A stretch of DNA of 64,000 nt, taken from contig NC_085137.1 in assembly GCF_035046485.1 (NCBI RefSeq), positions 375,162,706-375,226,705 of the forward strand, in the 5' to 3' direction. The notes beneath the pieces are model-generated. The model was not told the DNA's origin and ran no database searches. It saw only the letters and a list, made by a program, of their open reading frames with translations. Below, in pieces: positions 12,012 through 23,879 of this stretch; the stretch's first letter is position 1, and each line of letters opens with the position of its first letter. The DNA comes from Aedes albopictus. Taxonomy: Eukaryota; Arthropoda; Insecta; Diptera; Culicidae. The translations under genes and the position numbers were made by a program.

Positions 12012-14373
12012 GGGATGGTAACATAAGGCTGAATTTCAAAAGGCTGAATGCACATAAGGCTGAATACAAAAGGCTGAAACTATGGATATGTAACAAAAGG
12101 CTGAAATTACAAAAGGCTGAAATAACAAAAGGCTGAAAACATGGCAAATTCCAAAAATTTGAAATATGCATAATAATGAACTCTATAGAATATGAGCTGA
12201 GGGTTTAATGATTTAAAAGATGGTATTACACAAGGTATAATATTTTCCGGAATACTATTCCCCGGAGTGGCATTTGCCGAAATGTCGTTCCCGTTGGTGC
12301 TGTGCCACTAAGGCGAATGGGTTATAATGATTTTAATGCTAAGAAGGTTTACTAGGCAGCCTAGTTGAATGGTTAAATTATGATCTATGCATTTACCTCG
12401 AAAGAACAGCCTTTCTAAAAAAGCGGGAAAAATGTCTGATGGAAGAGTAAGTATTGTGGCCGCAAATAGTACAGTATAACAACCATGCGGAAAAGTTTGA
12501 TGATAATATCTGCATACTAATAACTCTTTCGTGAGTGATTTTTCCTTCTATTAAAAAAAGGCTGTTCTTTTGAGGTATTTGCATATATTCAGTGTTGGCA
12601 TTCTTTCCAATGTGTAAAATGCAGCGAGATTCTGCGTGCGCATATTCCTTAAAAATTATTCATTGGAGATTTCCCCTTCTTTTGAACATAGGCTTTTCTT
12701 ACTGTGTTTGAATGTTATAGCTGCATCTTTTTTTTATCAAAGGTTTTCCTTCTTTTAAAATGTTGAAAGAACCATAATTTAAGTTCTGGTGTTGAAGCTG
12801 CTTACTTTTTACCAGAAGTTTCTCCTTCTTATAAAATAGGCTTTTCTTTCAAGCAGTATTGTATTCGAATCCTATGTGTCTTCTTTCCTAGGACTAGAAC
12901 CTTGTGCCGCATCTATATGTTTGGACATTATTATGTTATGTCACAGGGAAATGTATCATAGATCCTTTGGTACGACATTGTGGTCTCGGATATTGAAATA
13001 CAGCTCCAGGAATGTAGATTTTTCGAAACACACGATGGTCGGACTGGTTCATCACTCTTCAATAAAAAGATTGGCCCAAAAGATTGCCAAAATTGAAAGG
13101 TGAAATGGCGCAAATATGACCATTTTAGTATCACAGATACCAGGGTAACATGTTAGTCAGCATGCTACGGGTTCAGTCATTTCCAGTTCATGCCGCGTTC
13201 AATTTGCATGTTCAAATATATTTGATCGCAGTGTGCCGAGTATGAACTTTAATGCAAATTGAACGTGTTCACATTGCAGTGCTGCAATTCGGTTCTGAAT
13301 TCTTATGCGCACGACATTGGGGGGAATAGTTTCTGTCGATATGTGATGCAAATAAACCTGTTTAGTCACCCGGAGTTCCTTGAGAAACTTAATCAGGAAT
13401 GGCCAACTGATGGACCGACGATCACACTCTATTGGTTTAGGCAATGTTATGATTTTCGGTAATTCATGCCAATAACTCCGTTACTGTATTGTATTAAATC
13501 ATATGATTGGAAATCCGGATTTTCCAAAACCCATGTTGTACGCTCAGATATGGTTCCAATAGCAGAAGAATTTCTGAATCTAATGAGCTCAAAATGTTTG
13601 AAATCTGTGGAAACATGGTGGAGATAGGGCCATTTCAGTTTCGCGGATTTCGCTAGTGTTCAGTTTAGAGCTCGCACGCGTTATAAATTTAGAACTGAAC
13701 AAAGTTCAAACATTTTTGAGCAATAGTTAGGTACAATAGTGTTTGCCTCAACAACCGCTTATTACCCGAATCAGCCGAACAATTATTTACATCTAAGACT
13801 CTTTCAACCTAGTTTCCGACTTGACACACATAATACTTCAAACGAGTGGAAATAAATTGTTGGCGAAATCCTTTGTCAATTTGAGCTAAAATAGTTAAGT
13901 ATTAGCGTAGGGTATTGGCCGATATGATACTGAAGAAAGTACAATAACATAGACATTATGATACCGAAATCCATAAAATTATGTTCCACTTGAATGTCTT
14001 TTCATCAGTTAGAGTTAGCTCACGTGACCAGATGCCCATTCGATGAATAGTCAAATCGATTGAATGTCATATACTTCCTCTTCCGTAAAATAGGTTTTGA
14101 CCAAATGACCGTTTGACCAAATGACCGTTTGACCAAATGTACTTTCGAGCAAAGATTCTTTTGTTTCCTATGATCATTTTCAAGTCGAGTCAAATGATTA
14201 GCCATATATGTCCAAAATGTTATTTCATTCGATTCTCTACAACTTTCAAAACTTTTCAGCCTTTTGATATCTTTCAGCCTTTTAATGCTTTCAGCCTTTT
14301 GATCATTCAGCCTAATGTGTTTCAGCCTTTTGATCATTCAGCCTTATGTGATTCAGCCTTTTGTACGTAACCC
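12012..14373. mobile_element. TIR element K1 with GGCTGAA subterminal arrays, inserted in the LOA LINE
   Basis: The 8-bp duplication AAATGTTT (12004-12011, 14374-14381) flanks ends reading GGGATGGTAACATAAGGCTG and, on the other strand, GGGTTACGTACAAAAGGCTG. Each arm (12012-12137, 14255-14373) is an array of 'AAAAGGCTGAA' spaced 10-20 bp apart. The interior has no transposase. It holds repeats of 'CCTTCTTTTAAAATAGGCTT' type near 12400-12850 and a 16-bp tandem repeat at 14094-14141. Removing it restores the LINE reading frame, which proves it is a later insertion. The 8-bp duplication points to hAT or a similar superfamily. Relatives are K2 and K3. Confidence 0.9.
14094..14141. repeat. 16-bp tandem repeat, three copies
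   Basis: Three nearly identical units of GTTTGACCAAATGACC, inside K1. Confidence 0.85.
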
Positions 14374-14381
14374 AAATGTTT

Positions 14382-16706
14382 CCAGCTTGAGTGAAGTCAG
14401 TCGGTTAAACAAAATCCTTGCGAAATCTAAGGATTTCTGGGTGAACGAACTTCGTTTGCCAAATGGCGATCTGACTTCCTCTGATGAGGAAGTTCTGGAA
14501 TGCTTATTCAGCACACACTTCCCTGGATGTGTGGATATTACATCTTCGGATGATCCTGATGTCTTTTCTTGTAGTTATGATTCTTTAGCTTCGGCTCGGA
14601 GTATTGTAACTATAGAATCAATTGAGTGGGCTCTTAATAGCTTTGCTCCTTTCAAATCTCCTGGGGCAGATGGGATTTATCCTATTTTGCTTCAGAAGGG
14701 ATTTGATTATTTCAAACATGTTTTGAAAAAACTACTTGTTTGCAGTTTTGCTACAGGGTATATTCCCAAATCCTGGAGGGATATTACTGTAAAGTTTATT
14801 CCGAAAGTGGGTCGTGCGTCGTATGAAGAAGCAAAGAGTTTCAGACCTATCAGTTTGACCTCTTTTCTTCTGAAATGCTTAGAACGCATTGTGGATCATC
14901 ACATCCGTGATATTCATCTGGCCAACGTGCCTCTTCATGTGAACCAACATGCCTACCAATCTGGTAAGTCCACTGTGACTCTTTTACACAAGGTTGTTTA
15001 CGATATCGAGAAAGCATTCGCTCAAAAGCAATCTTGTTTGGGTGTTTTCTTAGATATCGAGGGTGCCTTTGACAACGTGCCTTTCGATGCCATATTGGAA
15101 GCCGCACGGAGTCATGGTATATCTCCAATGATTTCCAATTGGATTCACCAAATGCTCAAAAACCGATATCTCTTCTCGACATTGCGTCTAGCAGGGATTA
15201 GGAAATTGAGTGTTTGTGGATGCCCCCAAGGGGGAGTCTTATCACCGCTTTTGTGGAATCTCGTAGCAGATACGTATTGAGGCAACTCAATAATAGCGGT
15301 TTTCCTACTTATGGTTTTGCCGACGACTACCTAACATTGTTAGTTGGTATGTGCATCATCACCCTTTTCGACCTGATGCAAAACGCCCTTCAGGTAGTTG
15401 AGGGTTGGTGTCGCCAATATGGCCTTTCGGTTAATCCGAGTAAAACATCTATTGTTCTTTTCACGGAAAGGCGAAACCGTAATGGCGTTCGACCTTTGCG
15501 TCTCTTTGATTCTGAAATCGATGTGACTGAACAGGTAAAGTACGTTGGAGTCATTCTTGATTCCAAGCTTTCCTGGACACCTCACATTGAGTTCAGAATC
15601 AAGAAAGCTTGTATGGCCTTCGGGCAATGCCGGCGTACTTTTGGTACAACTTGGGGTCTAAAACCCAAGTATATCAAATGGATCTATACAACTGTTGTTC
15701 GGCCAATATTGGCTAATGGATGTCTTGTGTGGTGGCAAAAGGGTAAAGTGTGAACGGTCCAATCAAAATTAGGCCATCTCCAAAGGATGTGCTTAATGGC
15801 GATGTCTGGGGCGTTCTCTTCAACTCCTACGGCAGCGCTAGAAGTTCTCTTTGACGTTGCCCCACTACACATTCATCTCAAACAAGAAGCCCTTTCTTGC
15901 ACTTACCGGTTACGGGTACTTGGTCTACTAGAGGACACTCCTGTGAACCGCACATCAACACACACCTCGTTGTTTCCACTTTTAGTGAATTGGGGCAAAA
16001 TTGTTCTTGCTCCAAGTGATCTTACAATTGCTTGTAATTTTCCATATAGGACATTTTCCACGAAATTTCCTTCCCGGGAAGAGTGGACATCTGGATATCT
16101 GGAAAGAAGTATTTCAGACGGCATCGTATGTTACACTGATGGCTCCCTTCTCGAAGGTCGAGCAGGTGCTAGTGTTTATTCTCGTGAGCTAAGGCTGTAT
16201 CAGTCTTACTCACTTGGTAGACACTGCACCGTTTTTCAGGCCGAAATCTTTGCTCTTATGTGCGGAGTGCAATCAGCACTTGAGCAGCACGTAATGGGCA
16301 AAGTAATATACTACTGTTCAGATAGCCAGGCTGCTATTGAAGCACTTGCTTCGGCCAACTCCAGGTCGAAGATAGTTATCGCTTGCCGAACTCAAATCGA
16401 GGAGCTGAATTCAGCAAACGCTGTTCATCTTCTATGGGTATTTCTTCCATCGCTGGAAATGAATTGGCTGATGAGTTAGCTCGCTCTGGAGCATCACATG
16501 ACTTCATTGGCCCTGAGCCAGCTATTGCGATATCGAAGTGTTGGATCAAGCTTCAGATTCACACCTGGGCTGTCACTCAACACAGACAATATTGTAATAG
16601 TTTGGAGTCATGTCGTCAAACCAAATTGTATAGTGCTGAGCCATCTCTACGGGTGGCGAAGTATCCATCCAAATCCTTTTTCCTTCCTTTTCCCTCAGGT
16701 AGATGA
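14382..16706 (+). pseudogene. LOA/R1-group LINE: reverse transcriptase and RNase H, broken
   Basis: Continuation of the element at 11115-12011. RT motifs in order: FRPISLTSFLLKCLERIV near 14840, HAYQSGKSTVTLLHKVVYDI near 14950, motif A LDIEGAFDN near 15052, motif B GCPQGGVLSPLLWNL near 15218 and the catalytic YGFADDYL near 15310. The thumb LDSKLSWTPHI follows. RNase H has CYTDGSLLEGRAGASVYS near 16128 (D), QAEIFAL near 16240 (E), CSDSQAAIEAL near 16318 (D) and GIAGNELADELARSG near 16451. At least three frame changes (about 15215-15280, 15750 and 16440) and a stop near 15752 prevent a full protein. Catalytic residues are otherwise preserved, so decay is moderate. Confidence 0.9.
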
Positions 16707-16778
16707 TGAAATAGGCTGTTATTTTGGTGATGGCACAAATGTCCCAAATGGAGGATAACGTGCCTCTGGAGCCGGCCT

Positions 16779-18095
16779 TCTGATACCTGATACCTGATAG
16801 TTTTCCCTCGAACCATCCTCTCCGCCCCCTACCCCTCTTCCAAAGTCATGTAAAGCTCCTTTGGAACTCTCTGAAATCCACCTTAAGCGATTGCCAGCCA
16901 TCACCTTGACCTGTGGCAAAGTCAATTTTTTGTCGACTTGCTTGATTTCGTTGTTGAGGCTGCGCTGCCATGAGCCTCAGGGTCTGCCTACTGCTGCGAT
17001 GTCCTGCTGGGTTCCAATCTAACGCTTGCTTGCAGATTTCGTTACCGCCCCTGCGTAGAGTGTGGCCGACCCACCTCCACTTTCGCTCTCGAATTTCTGT
17101 CGCTATCGGATTTTGATGACATCGACGATGGAGCTCCACGTTGGAGATGCAATTGTGAGGCCACCATGCACGAATTATATACCGCAGGCATCTATTGATG
17201 AAGATCTGCAGCCGTTGCGTGTTCTCCACTGATACACACCAGGTTTCACTGGCGTATAACAGCACAGATTTCACGTTCGAGTTAAAAATTTGGATTTTGG
17301 TGCGTCGACTAATCTGATTGTTTTTTCATACATTTCTTGAACTCGCAACTTCTTGATCCGTGCACCTATGTCGATCTTGGTGCCGCTTTCGGCCGCCATT
17401 TGGCTACCAAGATATTCAACATTCTCTATTGTTGCCCAGCTACCGTGAAGCTGGAAGGTTTGATCGTGTTTTCATCCAACGATTTGGTCTTGTTGACGTT
17501 GATGGTGAGACATGCCGCCGAGGAGCGATTGGCAAAATCATCGAGCTTGCGCTGCATATCAGAGCGGCATTGAGCCAGGCGAGGGAAGCTATCAGCCTAT
17601 TCGAAGACATTTAGGTGCTCCATGGTATGAGCTGCCACAGCAACTCACGATTTGGTTCACGGTCAATCGCACCTACCACGATCTCGTCGATTACGATGAG
17701 GAACAGTAGCGGTGATAGTAAACATCCTTGCCTCACTCCAGCAACGACCCGGACGGGATCACACAAAATACTGTTGTGCAGTACTCTGCACGAAAATGCC
17801 CTGTACTGTGCTTCAATGAGGCCGATGATTTTTTCAGGGACACCCTTGCGCCTGAGGGCTTCCCACATGTTTTCGTGATTGAGACGGTAGAGAGCTTTTT
17901 CGTAATCAATGAACATCAGGTAGAGAGACTCTTGGAGTTCATTGATTTGCTCCAGAATACGAAGCTTGACAATATGGTCCACACAGGATCGTCCGGCACG
18001 GAATCCTGCTTGCTGCCGTCGGAGAGTTGCGTCAATCGTCTCCTGTATCCGGTTAAGGATCACTGAGAACGATACACAGTATCGCATACAGTCAG
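16779..18095 (-). pseudogene. Second LINE: reverse transcriptase C-terminal half and 3' end
   Basis: Minus strand, 5'-truncated at about 18095. RT: RRQQAGFRAGRSCVDHIVKL near 18030, motif A FIDYEKALYRLN near 17900 (the usual DFEKAFD is degraded), GVRQGCLLSPLLFL near 17730. The stretch with the YADD-type motif C (about 17600-17290) is shifted and unreadable. The C-terminus reads LLYASETWCVSVENTQRLQI near 17260, then RKWRWVGHTLRRGGNEICKQ and ALDWNPAGH. It ends in a short tandem tail of (TATCAGG) at 16779-16800. It differs in sequence from the RTE at 1-1440 and resembles other mosquito LINEs whose clade I cannot fix. The last 120 bp recur at 10991-11114. Confidence 0.85.
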
Positions 18096-18109
18096 GTCAC
18101 CCTTTTTGG

Positions 18110-19700
18110 GTACCTTTCCCGGGTAGGGGCGAAGAACAAACCAAGGACAATATAATAACAAATTTTGCCATCATATCTCATTTTATCATTCTTATGTTAT
18201 TTATGGATAACACTAAATATCTCGCTAAGAACAAAAAATATTATCGTTGCTAAATTTGTTATTTCTGAGTTATTATTGAATAACAATAAATAACTGAATA
18301 ATAACAAAATATGCAATCATAGAAAAATAAGTTATTCTTAGCATCCTAAATAAAATAACATCCTAATTGCATATTTTGCAATCATAACTTGTTTTGTTAT
18401 TGATGAGTTATTTAGTATTTATTTTATTTTAAATAGAATATTGATGAAGAGCAAATTTTGTTATTGGTTTGCTAGGAAGAAGAGCTAAAAGAACGAAAAA
18501 TAATAATTCACTTTGTTCCAAAAAAAGTAAATAAGGACTGTTCAATTTATAAAACGGACAACTTTACAAGGCTATAAAAAGAAGACGCGTAGTTCAAATT
18601 TAACCACCCTTGCTTCTTTGTTCAGTACATCATCTTTTATTATAGTAGTGATTTTTGAATCGAATAAAAATAGTTTTAACTATAAGAAAATCGGCCAGGT
18701 GTTAAATGAGGTAAATTTTACGATTGCTGAAATTTGAAAATATATATAAAATTACTGTTCACATATGGTATATCGTTTTTAATATCAGATAAGTATGTGC
18801 CATGCTGCAGCAGCATGAGTAATAAACATTCTGGTGAAGTTTGAACTCAATTGAAAAATTAGTTGTTGAAATATTAAAGTCTCAAGTGAGATTCGATTTT
18901 TTGATTAAAATTCAATTGTAAAGCAAAAAGGACATGAAAATATTCATTAAACATTTTTTTTATGCATCCAGTCGAAAGTAGGAAGGATGTGGTTTCAAAT
19001 GCAAAAAACTGCTTCTTAATAGCATTGCTGATTTGGTTACTGTGCGCCATTACAGGCACTGTAATCAAAACAGTTTCGTTCTTTGAAGGTTCTTGCAAAT
19101 AACAATGCAACCTAATGCAAATTTTACATAACATTGATGTTGGAAATAATTATTTTTACATCCGATTGTTATTAAATAAGGTGTACAATAACATAGGATC
19201 AACTTTTTTGAAAATAAATAATAACAAGATTCGCTTATTTGCATCAATGGAGCAAAAAGAATCCAATTTTTTACAATGACCATCTTCATGGAGTATTTTT
19301 TATGAATAATGCAATTAAAGTATTTTTTTTCTTCTGCATCATTCAGAAAAGAATATTGTACTACTCTGGACAATTTTTTAGCCGAATCCGTTGTGCTATT
19401 GCATCACAGGACTTAAATAAATATTTTTTTAAAATTTCAATACAATACAATACAATTTACAATACAGTTTTTTTTTAATCATAAGAACAAAATTTACAAT
19501 TATGATGATCTTATTTGAAATAACTTATTGTGTTCTTACTATGTTCTCAATAACTCGAGAATAACATATTCAGTTATTCTCCATTTTGAAATATTTTGTC
19601 CTTGGTTTTCAATTGTTCTTATAAGGACAAAATGAGTTATTATTGAGTTATTTTCCGGTACAAAGTCAGTTATTATTTTTGTTCATTTAGCTATTACAGG
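18110..19700. mobile_element. AT-rich element(s) dense in 'AATAACA', probable MITE(s) with nested DNA
   Basis: Outer portions (18120-18480, 19490-19690) are packed with ATAACAAA and its complement TTTGTTAT in opposite senses. AACCAAGGACAA near 18137 faces TTGTCCTTGGTT near 19598. These features suggest inverted arms about 1.5 kb apart with an unrelated AT-rich middle. I cannot fix terminal duplications. Frames of 80-100 codons on the minus strand (18874-19134, 19065-19373) have no domain. Confidence 0.55.
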
Positions 19701-19811
19701 GTGTCTACCCATAACTCAAAATAAAATTTCTTGAGTTTTCCTGATAAAATTTTGAATGTTTATAATTCAAAAAATTACCCAAATTTTCTAAAAATTATAA
19801 AGGGTGACTTA

Positions 19812-20053
19812 GGGTATAATCGGCAGATTTGTTCTCTTCGTCATGAGGGATTTATGTCGGCCAAATTGCCTGAAACTTGATCATATTCAGCTTGGTTGGG
19901 AAGGATTTGATGCCAACTCTGAGTTCAACAAGCTTAAAAAAAACCATGACGAAAATCAAAACGATCAAAAACGATCAAATCTGACTATACATGTCAATGG
20001 TTGCTCCTCCCATGACGAAGAGAACAAAACTGCCGAAAATACGTAAGTTCCCC
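19812..20053. mobile_element. Small TIR element O, 242 bp, TA duplication
   Basis: Begins GGGTATAATCGGCAGATTTG and ends with the complement of GGGGAACTTACGTATTTTCG. Both arms carry GTTCTCTTCGTCATG (19831 region; complement near 20011). TA flanks at 19810-19811 and 20054-20055. Ends and size resemble the H elements. It is too short to code for a protein. Confidence 0.7.
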
Positions 20054-20270
20054 TACTCTTCAAAAATTCTTGCAAGATTTCTGAGCGTAATTCTAGGAAT
20101 TTCTTTCAAAATTTCTTCCTGTCTTTCCGCAGAATTGTTTCACGAGATATCTGTCTGAGTACGTCCCGATATTTCTTGCAAAGGTTTTCCGATATACTTC
20201 CAGAGATTCTCGCTGGATTCCTCCTGAATATCCATCCAAAACTATTCACAGTTTCTTCAAGAATGTCATT
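20040..20270. repeat. Degenerate satellite patch
   Basis: Imperfect 'TTTCTTNCAGGAATT' units of the same type as 3050-5830. Confidence 0.6.
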
Positions 20271-20274
20271 GGTT

Positions 20275-20580
20275 CCCGAGCAGAAGAGAATAACAACAGC
20301 ATAACAAAATGCGTTATTTTGGCAAAATAACTCCATAATGGAATTAGTTATTTTTATGTTATTAACATAACAAATTGAGTCATAAACTTGTCTGTCATAA
20401 GCGGCAAAATAACAAGTCACATAACAAAAATTTGTTCCTGGAAAATCAATTTAATAACATGTTTTGTTAGTGTCAATAACAACTTAATAACAGTGAATTT
20501 GGGAAATATTTCAATAACAAATTTTGATATTAAAGAGTTATTGATAACATTCCGAAAGCAAATCTAGTTATGATATCAAA
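20275..20580. mobile_element. AATAACA-rich MITE-like sequence
   Basis: Starts CCCGAGCAGAAGAGAATAAC near 20276 and carries about fifteen AATAACA/TGTTATT motifs. Its beginning resembles CCCGGGTAGGGGCGAAGAAC near 18119, so it may share a family with 18110-19700. The right end is undefined. Confidence 0.5.
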
Positions 20581-20597
20581 CAATCGCAAATGCTGTT

Positions 20598-20790
20598 GAA
20601 TGAGCCTCGTAGCCATGCGGTTAGAGTCCGGATGGATGAGGATTCGATTCCCGCTCCGAGTGATGAAATTTTTCACGAGAATAGCTTTTTACCCGTAGCC
20701 ACTCCGTGCTAAGTTTCGTTCAATCGTTACAGCCGCCGGCTAAAGCCAGTGTCCGTGTGTATGTCGGGGTTTTTACCGATAGTTTTCCAA
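20598..20790 (+). mobile_element. tRNA-derived SINE-like unit
   Basis: A tRNA-like head with an A-box-like TAGCCATGCGGTTAGAG and a B-box-like GGATTCGATTCCCGC at proper spacing (20608-20655), followed by non-tRNA body sequence. No target duplication found. It is not a tRNA gene: the acceptor stem does not pair. Confidence 0.55.
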
Positions 20791-20829
20791 TATTTCTTTT
20801 GTTTTCCTCGCGGAACTTCGTCCGTAGCT

Positions 20830-21780
20830 GCTTTCAAGATTCCATGAGGTTTTCAGAACTCCTCCTTGGATGTCCTTAATATTTCTTCACGGCATTACTA
20901 TCAACTAGAACTTCCTATAAGGTATTTCGTAAGTTATCCCAGGAGACATTCTGAGGAAAACCCGTTGAAGAATCCTTGCAATAACTTTGGGAGAAATCCC
21001 TAAAGGCGTATCCAGAATCTCGGGACAATTTCTGGTAAAGATTTTGGGAAGAATTTTGGGAATAATGCAGAGAATATCTGTAAAAAAAATCTCAAATGGA
21101 TCACTGCAAGAAATCCGGTACAACTACAAGGAACAGCCTGGCTCTGAAAGAATGCAAGAAAAGAATTCAATGAGAAATATCAGCAATATCGTGTGGAAAT
21201 CCCAGAAGGCACTCTGGAAAAAAATCTTAGGGGAAAGTCCAGGGTAAATTAAGAAAAACTAGGAGACCAGGAAGAACATCTCGAAGAAAGCCCAAAGCAA
21301 TTGTTTGAAGATATCACAGGAAAAAATGAAAGAAATCTATTGAGGAACTCTTGCAGTAATTTCGTAAAAACTCCTTCAGAAACCGTTGGAGGAACTTTAG
21401 TAGAAACCCCAGGAACTTTAGCAACTCCGAAAGAAATTCTGGAAAGATCTTCTGGGGAAGTCCCAAGAGGAATCGCGTAAAATTTCCATGAGGAATGCCG
21501 AAAGAAATTCCGCGATTTATCTCGACAGAAATTCTTATACAGTATTCGGGATAAATTCTGGTAGAAATCCAACAAAGATTTCTTTGAGCAAAACACTCCG
21601 GGAAGAAATAGTATCCCCGTGAAAAACTCCAGGAGAAATCGGATGAAATTCAAGAATCCTGGAAGGAATCCGGAAGTATTTTTCCGGAAAAAAAGATCAA
21701 AAAGGAATACCAAGAAAAATAGCATCAAAAATGCGGAAGGAATTTTATAAGAAATCCTGGGAGGCATTCCAGGGGGTATT
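20830..21780. repeat. Degenerate satellite, reverse orientation
   Basis: Same repeat as 3050-5830 but with the purine-rich strand on top ('GGAAGAAATTCC', 'GAAATCC'). On the minus strand it gives a 172-codon open frame (21767-21249) made of Phe, Leu, Ser and Lys runs. I read that frame as an artefact of a stop-poor repeat, not a gene. Confidence 0.8.
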
Positions 21781-21799
21781 TCTAAAGAAGCTTCAGAAA

Positions 21800-22190
21800 G
21801 AAACCCTGACGAAATTTCTGGAAAAAAATCCTTGTAGCGAAATTTCTAATTTCTAATGTCGCGCTAAAAGTCGTTGCCGTTGAATCAGTTCGAGATCTCT
21901 CATTTTCAGTTTCTGTAACGATTTTTGAGTTTTGGGAACAGTAGGTTGTGGGCCTACGCTCCCCTAAGGACCGTGGTGGGGCTGCCAACCCTAGGTATTG
22001 CTTCCGGTGGAGGAGCATTTCATATTCAGCCGCTGGATGCCAGAACAGACCCTGTTTGAGTCGCACTTCCTTGGTGAGCAGACGCTCGGGACGTACCTCC
22101 TCAATCTAGCTGAAGTCAGAAGGACAACAATGCCCAGGCTGCACTACCATGCCACTACCTGCCTAAAGTTCTCCCAGTAGCCGTCCCGAA
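21800..22190 (-). mobile_element. Unassigned interspersed-repeat fragment
   Basis: GC-richer block embedded in satellite. On the minus strand 22066-21840 reads through RSRTDSTATTFSATLEIRNFATR. I believe this sequence recurs in Aedes LINE-associated repeats, but I cannot place it. No domain is visible. Confidence 0.4.
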
Positions 22191-22199
22191 ACTCATTCA

Positions 22200-23870
22200 A
22201 AACACCACTGAAAGCTGTTCAAACCTCTCAAATCAATAACTAATTAATGAGGCGTACGATTTGAATGTAGTCTTCGGCAAAGTTGTTGCTGATAGAGTAC
22301 CCTAAGAGTACCAAGGGTTAACTAACATTCTAGGGCACTCGGGGAAATGATACGGTCAATTGAATGAAAAACGTTGTTTTCCCATAGTAATTCCCATACA
22401 AACTTTGAAGGGCTTGTGCACTCTCAATTTACAACCAAATCAGTTCGTTTTTTGAGAGAAGGCTTAGAATCTTGTTACGAATCGAATAAGTGGTGTGGAG
22501 TAAAATCAATTTTTTGAACCACGCTGTTGACCATGCTGTATGTGTCAGGCGATCTCAATTCCCATTATAGTATTTCAAATCTCCTGGGCTAGCAAAAAAA
22601 ATACCAAGCTGAGAAGCAGTTTCTGTTCCAGTTGCTATTTATTGCCAAAAAGAAGAGAAAGACGTAGCGTATGAGTGTTAATCCATCTCATAATACACGA
22701 CACGCTAGCAGTAATTTTCCAATCTACAGGCAGGCCCTTCTCAAGCAACAAATTGATCCAGTTGTTGTTTTTGATCACCTGTTCTTGCGTCAGCAGCAGA
22801 GCTGTCTAGTCTAGTCTTCCTAATAACAAAAGGGTGAAAATGTAGCACGGTGCACAATTTGATTGTGCTCGTAAATCACGCTTTCCATTATCGGCACGGC
22901 AAGCGCGCGCTGGCACGAACCTGAACACGACGACGAAGACTATCATGTTGATCGTTTCGAGGGTTGCCTTGTCGTTGGCCTACCATCACCACCTACGCTC
23001 AGTCAGCATCCTATATAATAATCGCTCTGGAATGGAAAGTCCTCCCATCACATACATAGTTAAAGCATCATTTCCCGATTTTCAGTTAATCCAATTTGTG
23101 TTTTTTTTTTTATTTTGTATTTTTTTTTCCTAGTCAACTAACGATAAACGAATAACGTTTTTGCCCTGACAGTTCACTAGGCGTGTCAATTTAAATTAGG
23201 CATGGAACATGAAAATAAAACGAGCGTCCCATCATCATCATACACGGCACGGTGTCAACAGTTACACGTTGATAAGTTAGACTGGTTCAACTTTTCATTG
23301 TCAGTAGCAACTCATGATCTAAAACGCTGACAGTTTTTCGATCCACGATCCACGTAAAAGAAGTCCATATAGAAACACTAGAAAATCCAGCCCTTTTTTA
23401 AAAGAGATTTTTAATTGCGTTTGCATGTTACGATGCCTAGGCCTGTTTTGCAGTCCGTGAAAGGCCTTGCTAGAAGCTACAAAGCGCCTTTTCAATACAC
23501 GGAAAACGTTTTGAAGTTTTCCAAGATACACAATTTTGTCAACAATTTCAAACACATCCAGCTCATACCTTAGTCAACAAATGATTGAATAAGATGTTAA
23601 AGTGGAGGCGATATGCTTCCATATTACATGCGCCTAAAAGGAGGCATGCACGCATATGGCCTCCACTTTATCATCTTATGCAACATCTTATACGATTACT
23701 GATTGACTGGGACGCTAGTTTAATACCAACACACCCAAGTCGGCCTCCAACTCTACCAGTAAGCAGTACAGTCATGGTGAAGTCAAAGCTACTCAAGGTT
23801 TCCAAATTTCAGCGCCTCCTATTCTGGTACGCCCCAAGCAAATGACTTCACTATTGCGCGTAATTAGGAA
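22200..23870. other. Mostly non-repetitive DNA with one hairpin
   Basis: No coding domain. 22840-23060 is GC-richer and looks single-copy. A strong hairpin at 23591-23677 is listed separately. The short plus-strand frame 22945-23133 ends in poly-T and Phe, so it is probably not coding. Confidence 0.35.
23591..23677. repeat. 87-nt imperfect palindrome (hairpin)
   Basis: AAGATGTTAAAGTGGAGGC at 23591 pairs with GCCTCCACTTTATCATCTT ending at 23677, with one mismatch. Pairing continues inward (ATATGC/GCATAT), and the loop contains a second small hairpin, CATGCGCCT/GGAGGCATG. Size and pairing suit a miRNA-like or siRNA-producing hairpin, or a tiny MITE. I cannot tell which. Confidence 0.75.
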
Positions 23871-23879
23871 ATATTCTGG

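Noticed and set aside
17337..18253. Several plus-strand frames of 65-112 codons
   Set aside because: Antisense shadows of the minus-strand LINE reverse transcriptase.
18874..19373. Two overlapping minus-strand frames of 86 and 102 codons
   Set aside because: AT-rich composition in the middle of MITE-like sequence, no motifs, random-looking residues.
20598..20660. Possible tRNA gene
   Set aside because: A- and B-box-like sequences are present, but no acceptor-stem pairing and a non-tRNA body follows. SINE-like instead.
21249..21767. 172-codon open frame on the minus strand
   Set aside because: It lies wholly in the degenerate satellite, is a Phe/Leu/Ser/Lys run, and has no domain. The 12/24-bp unit simply lacks stops.
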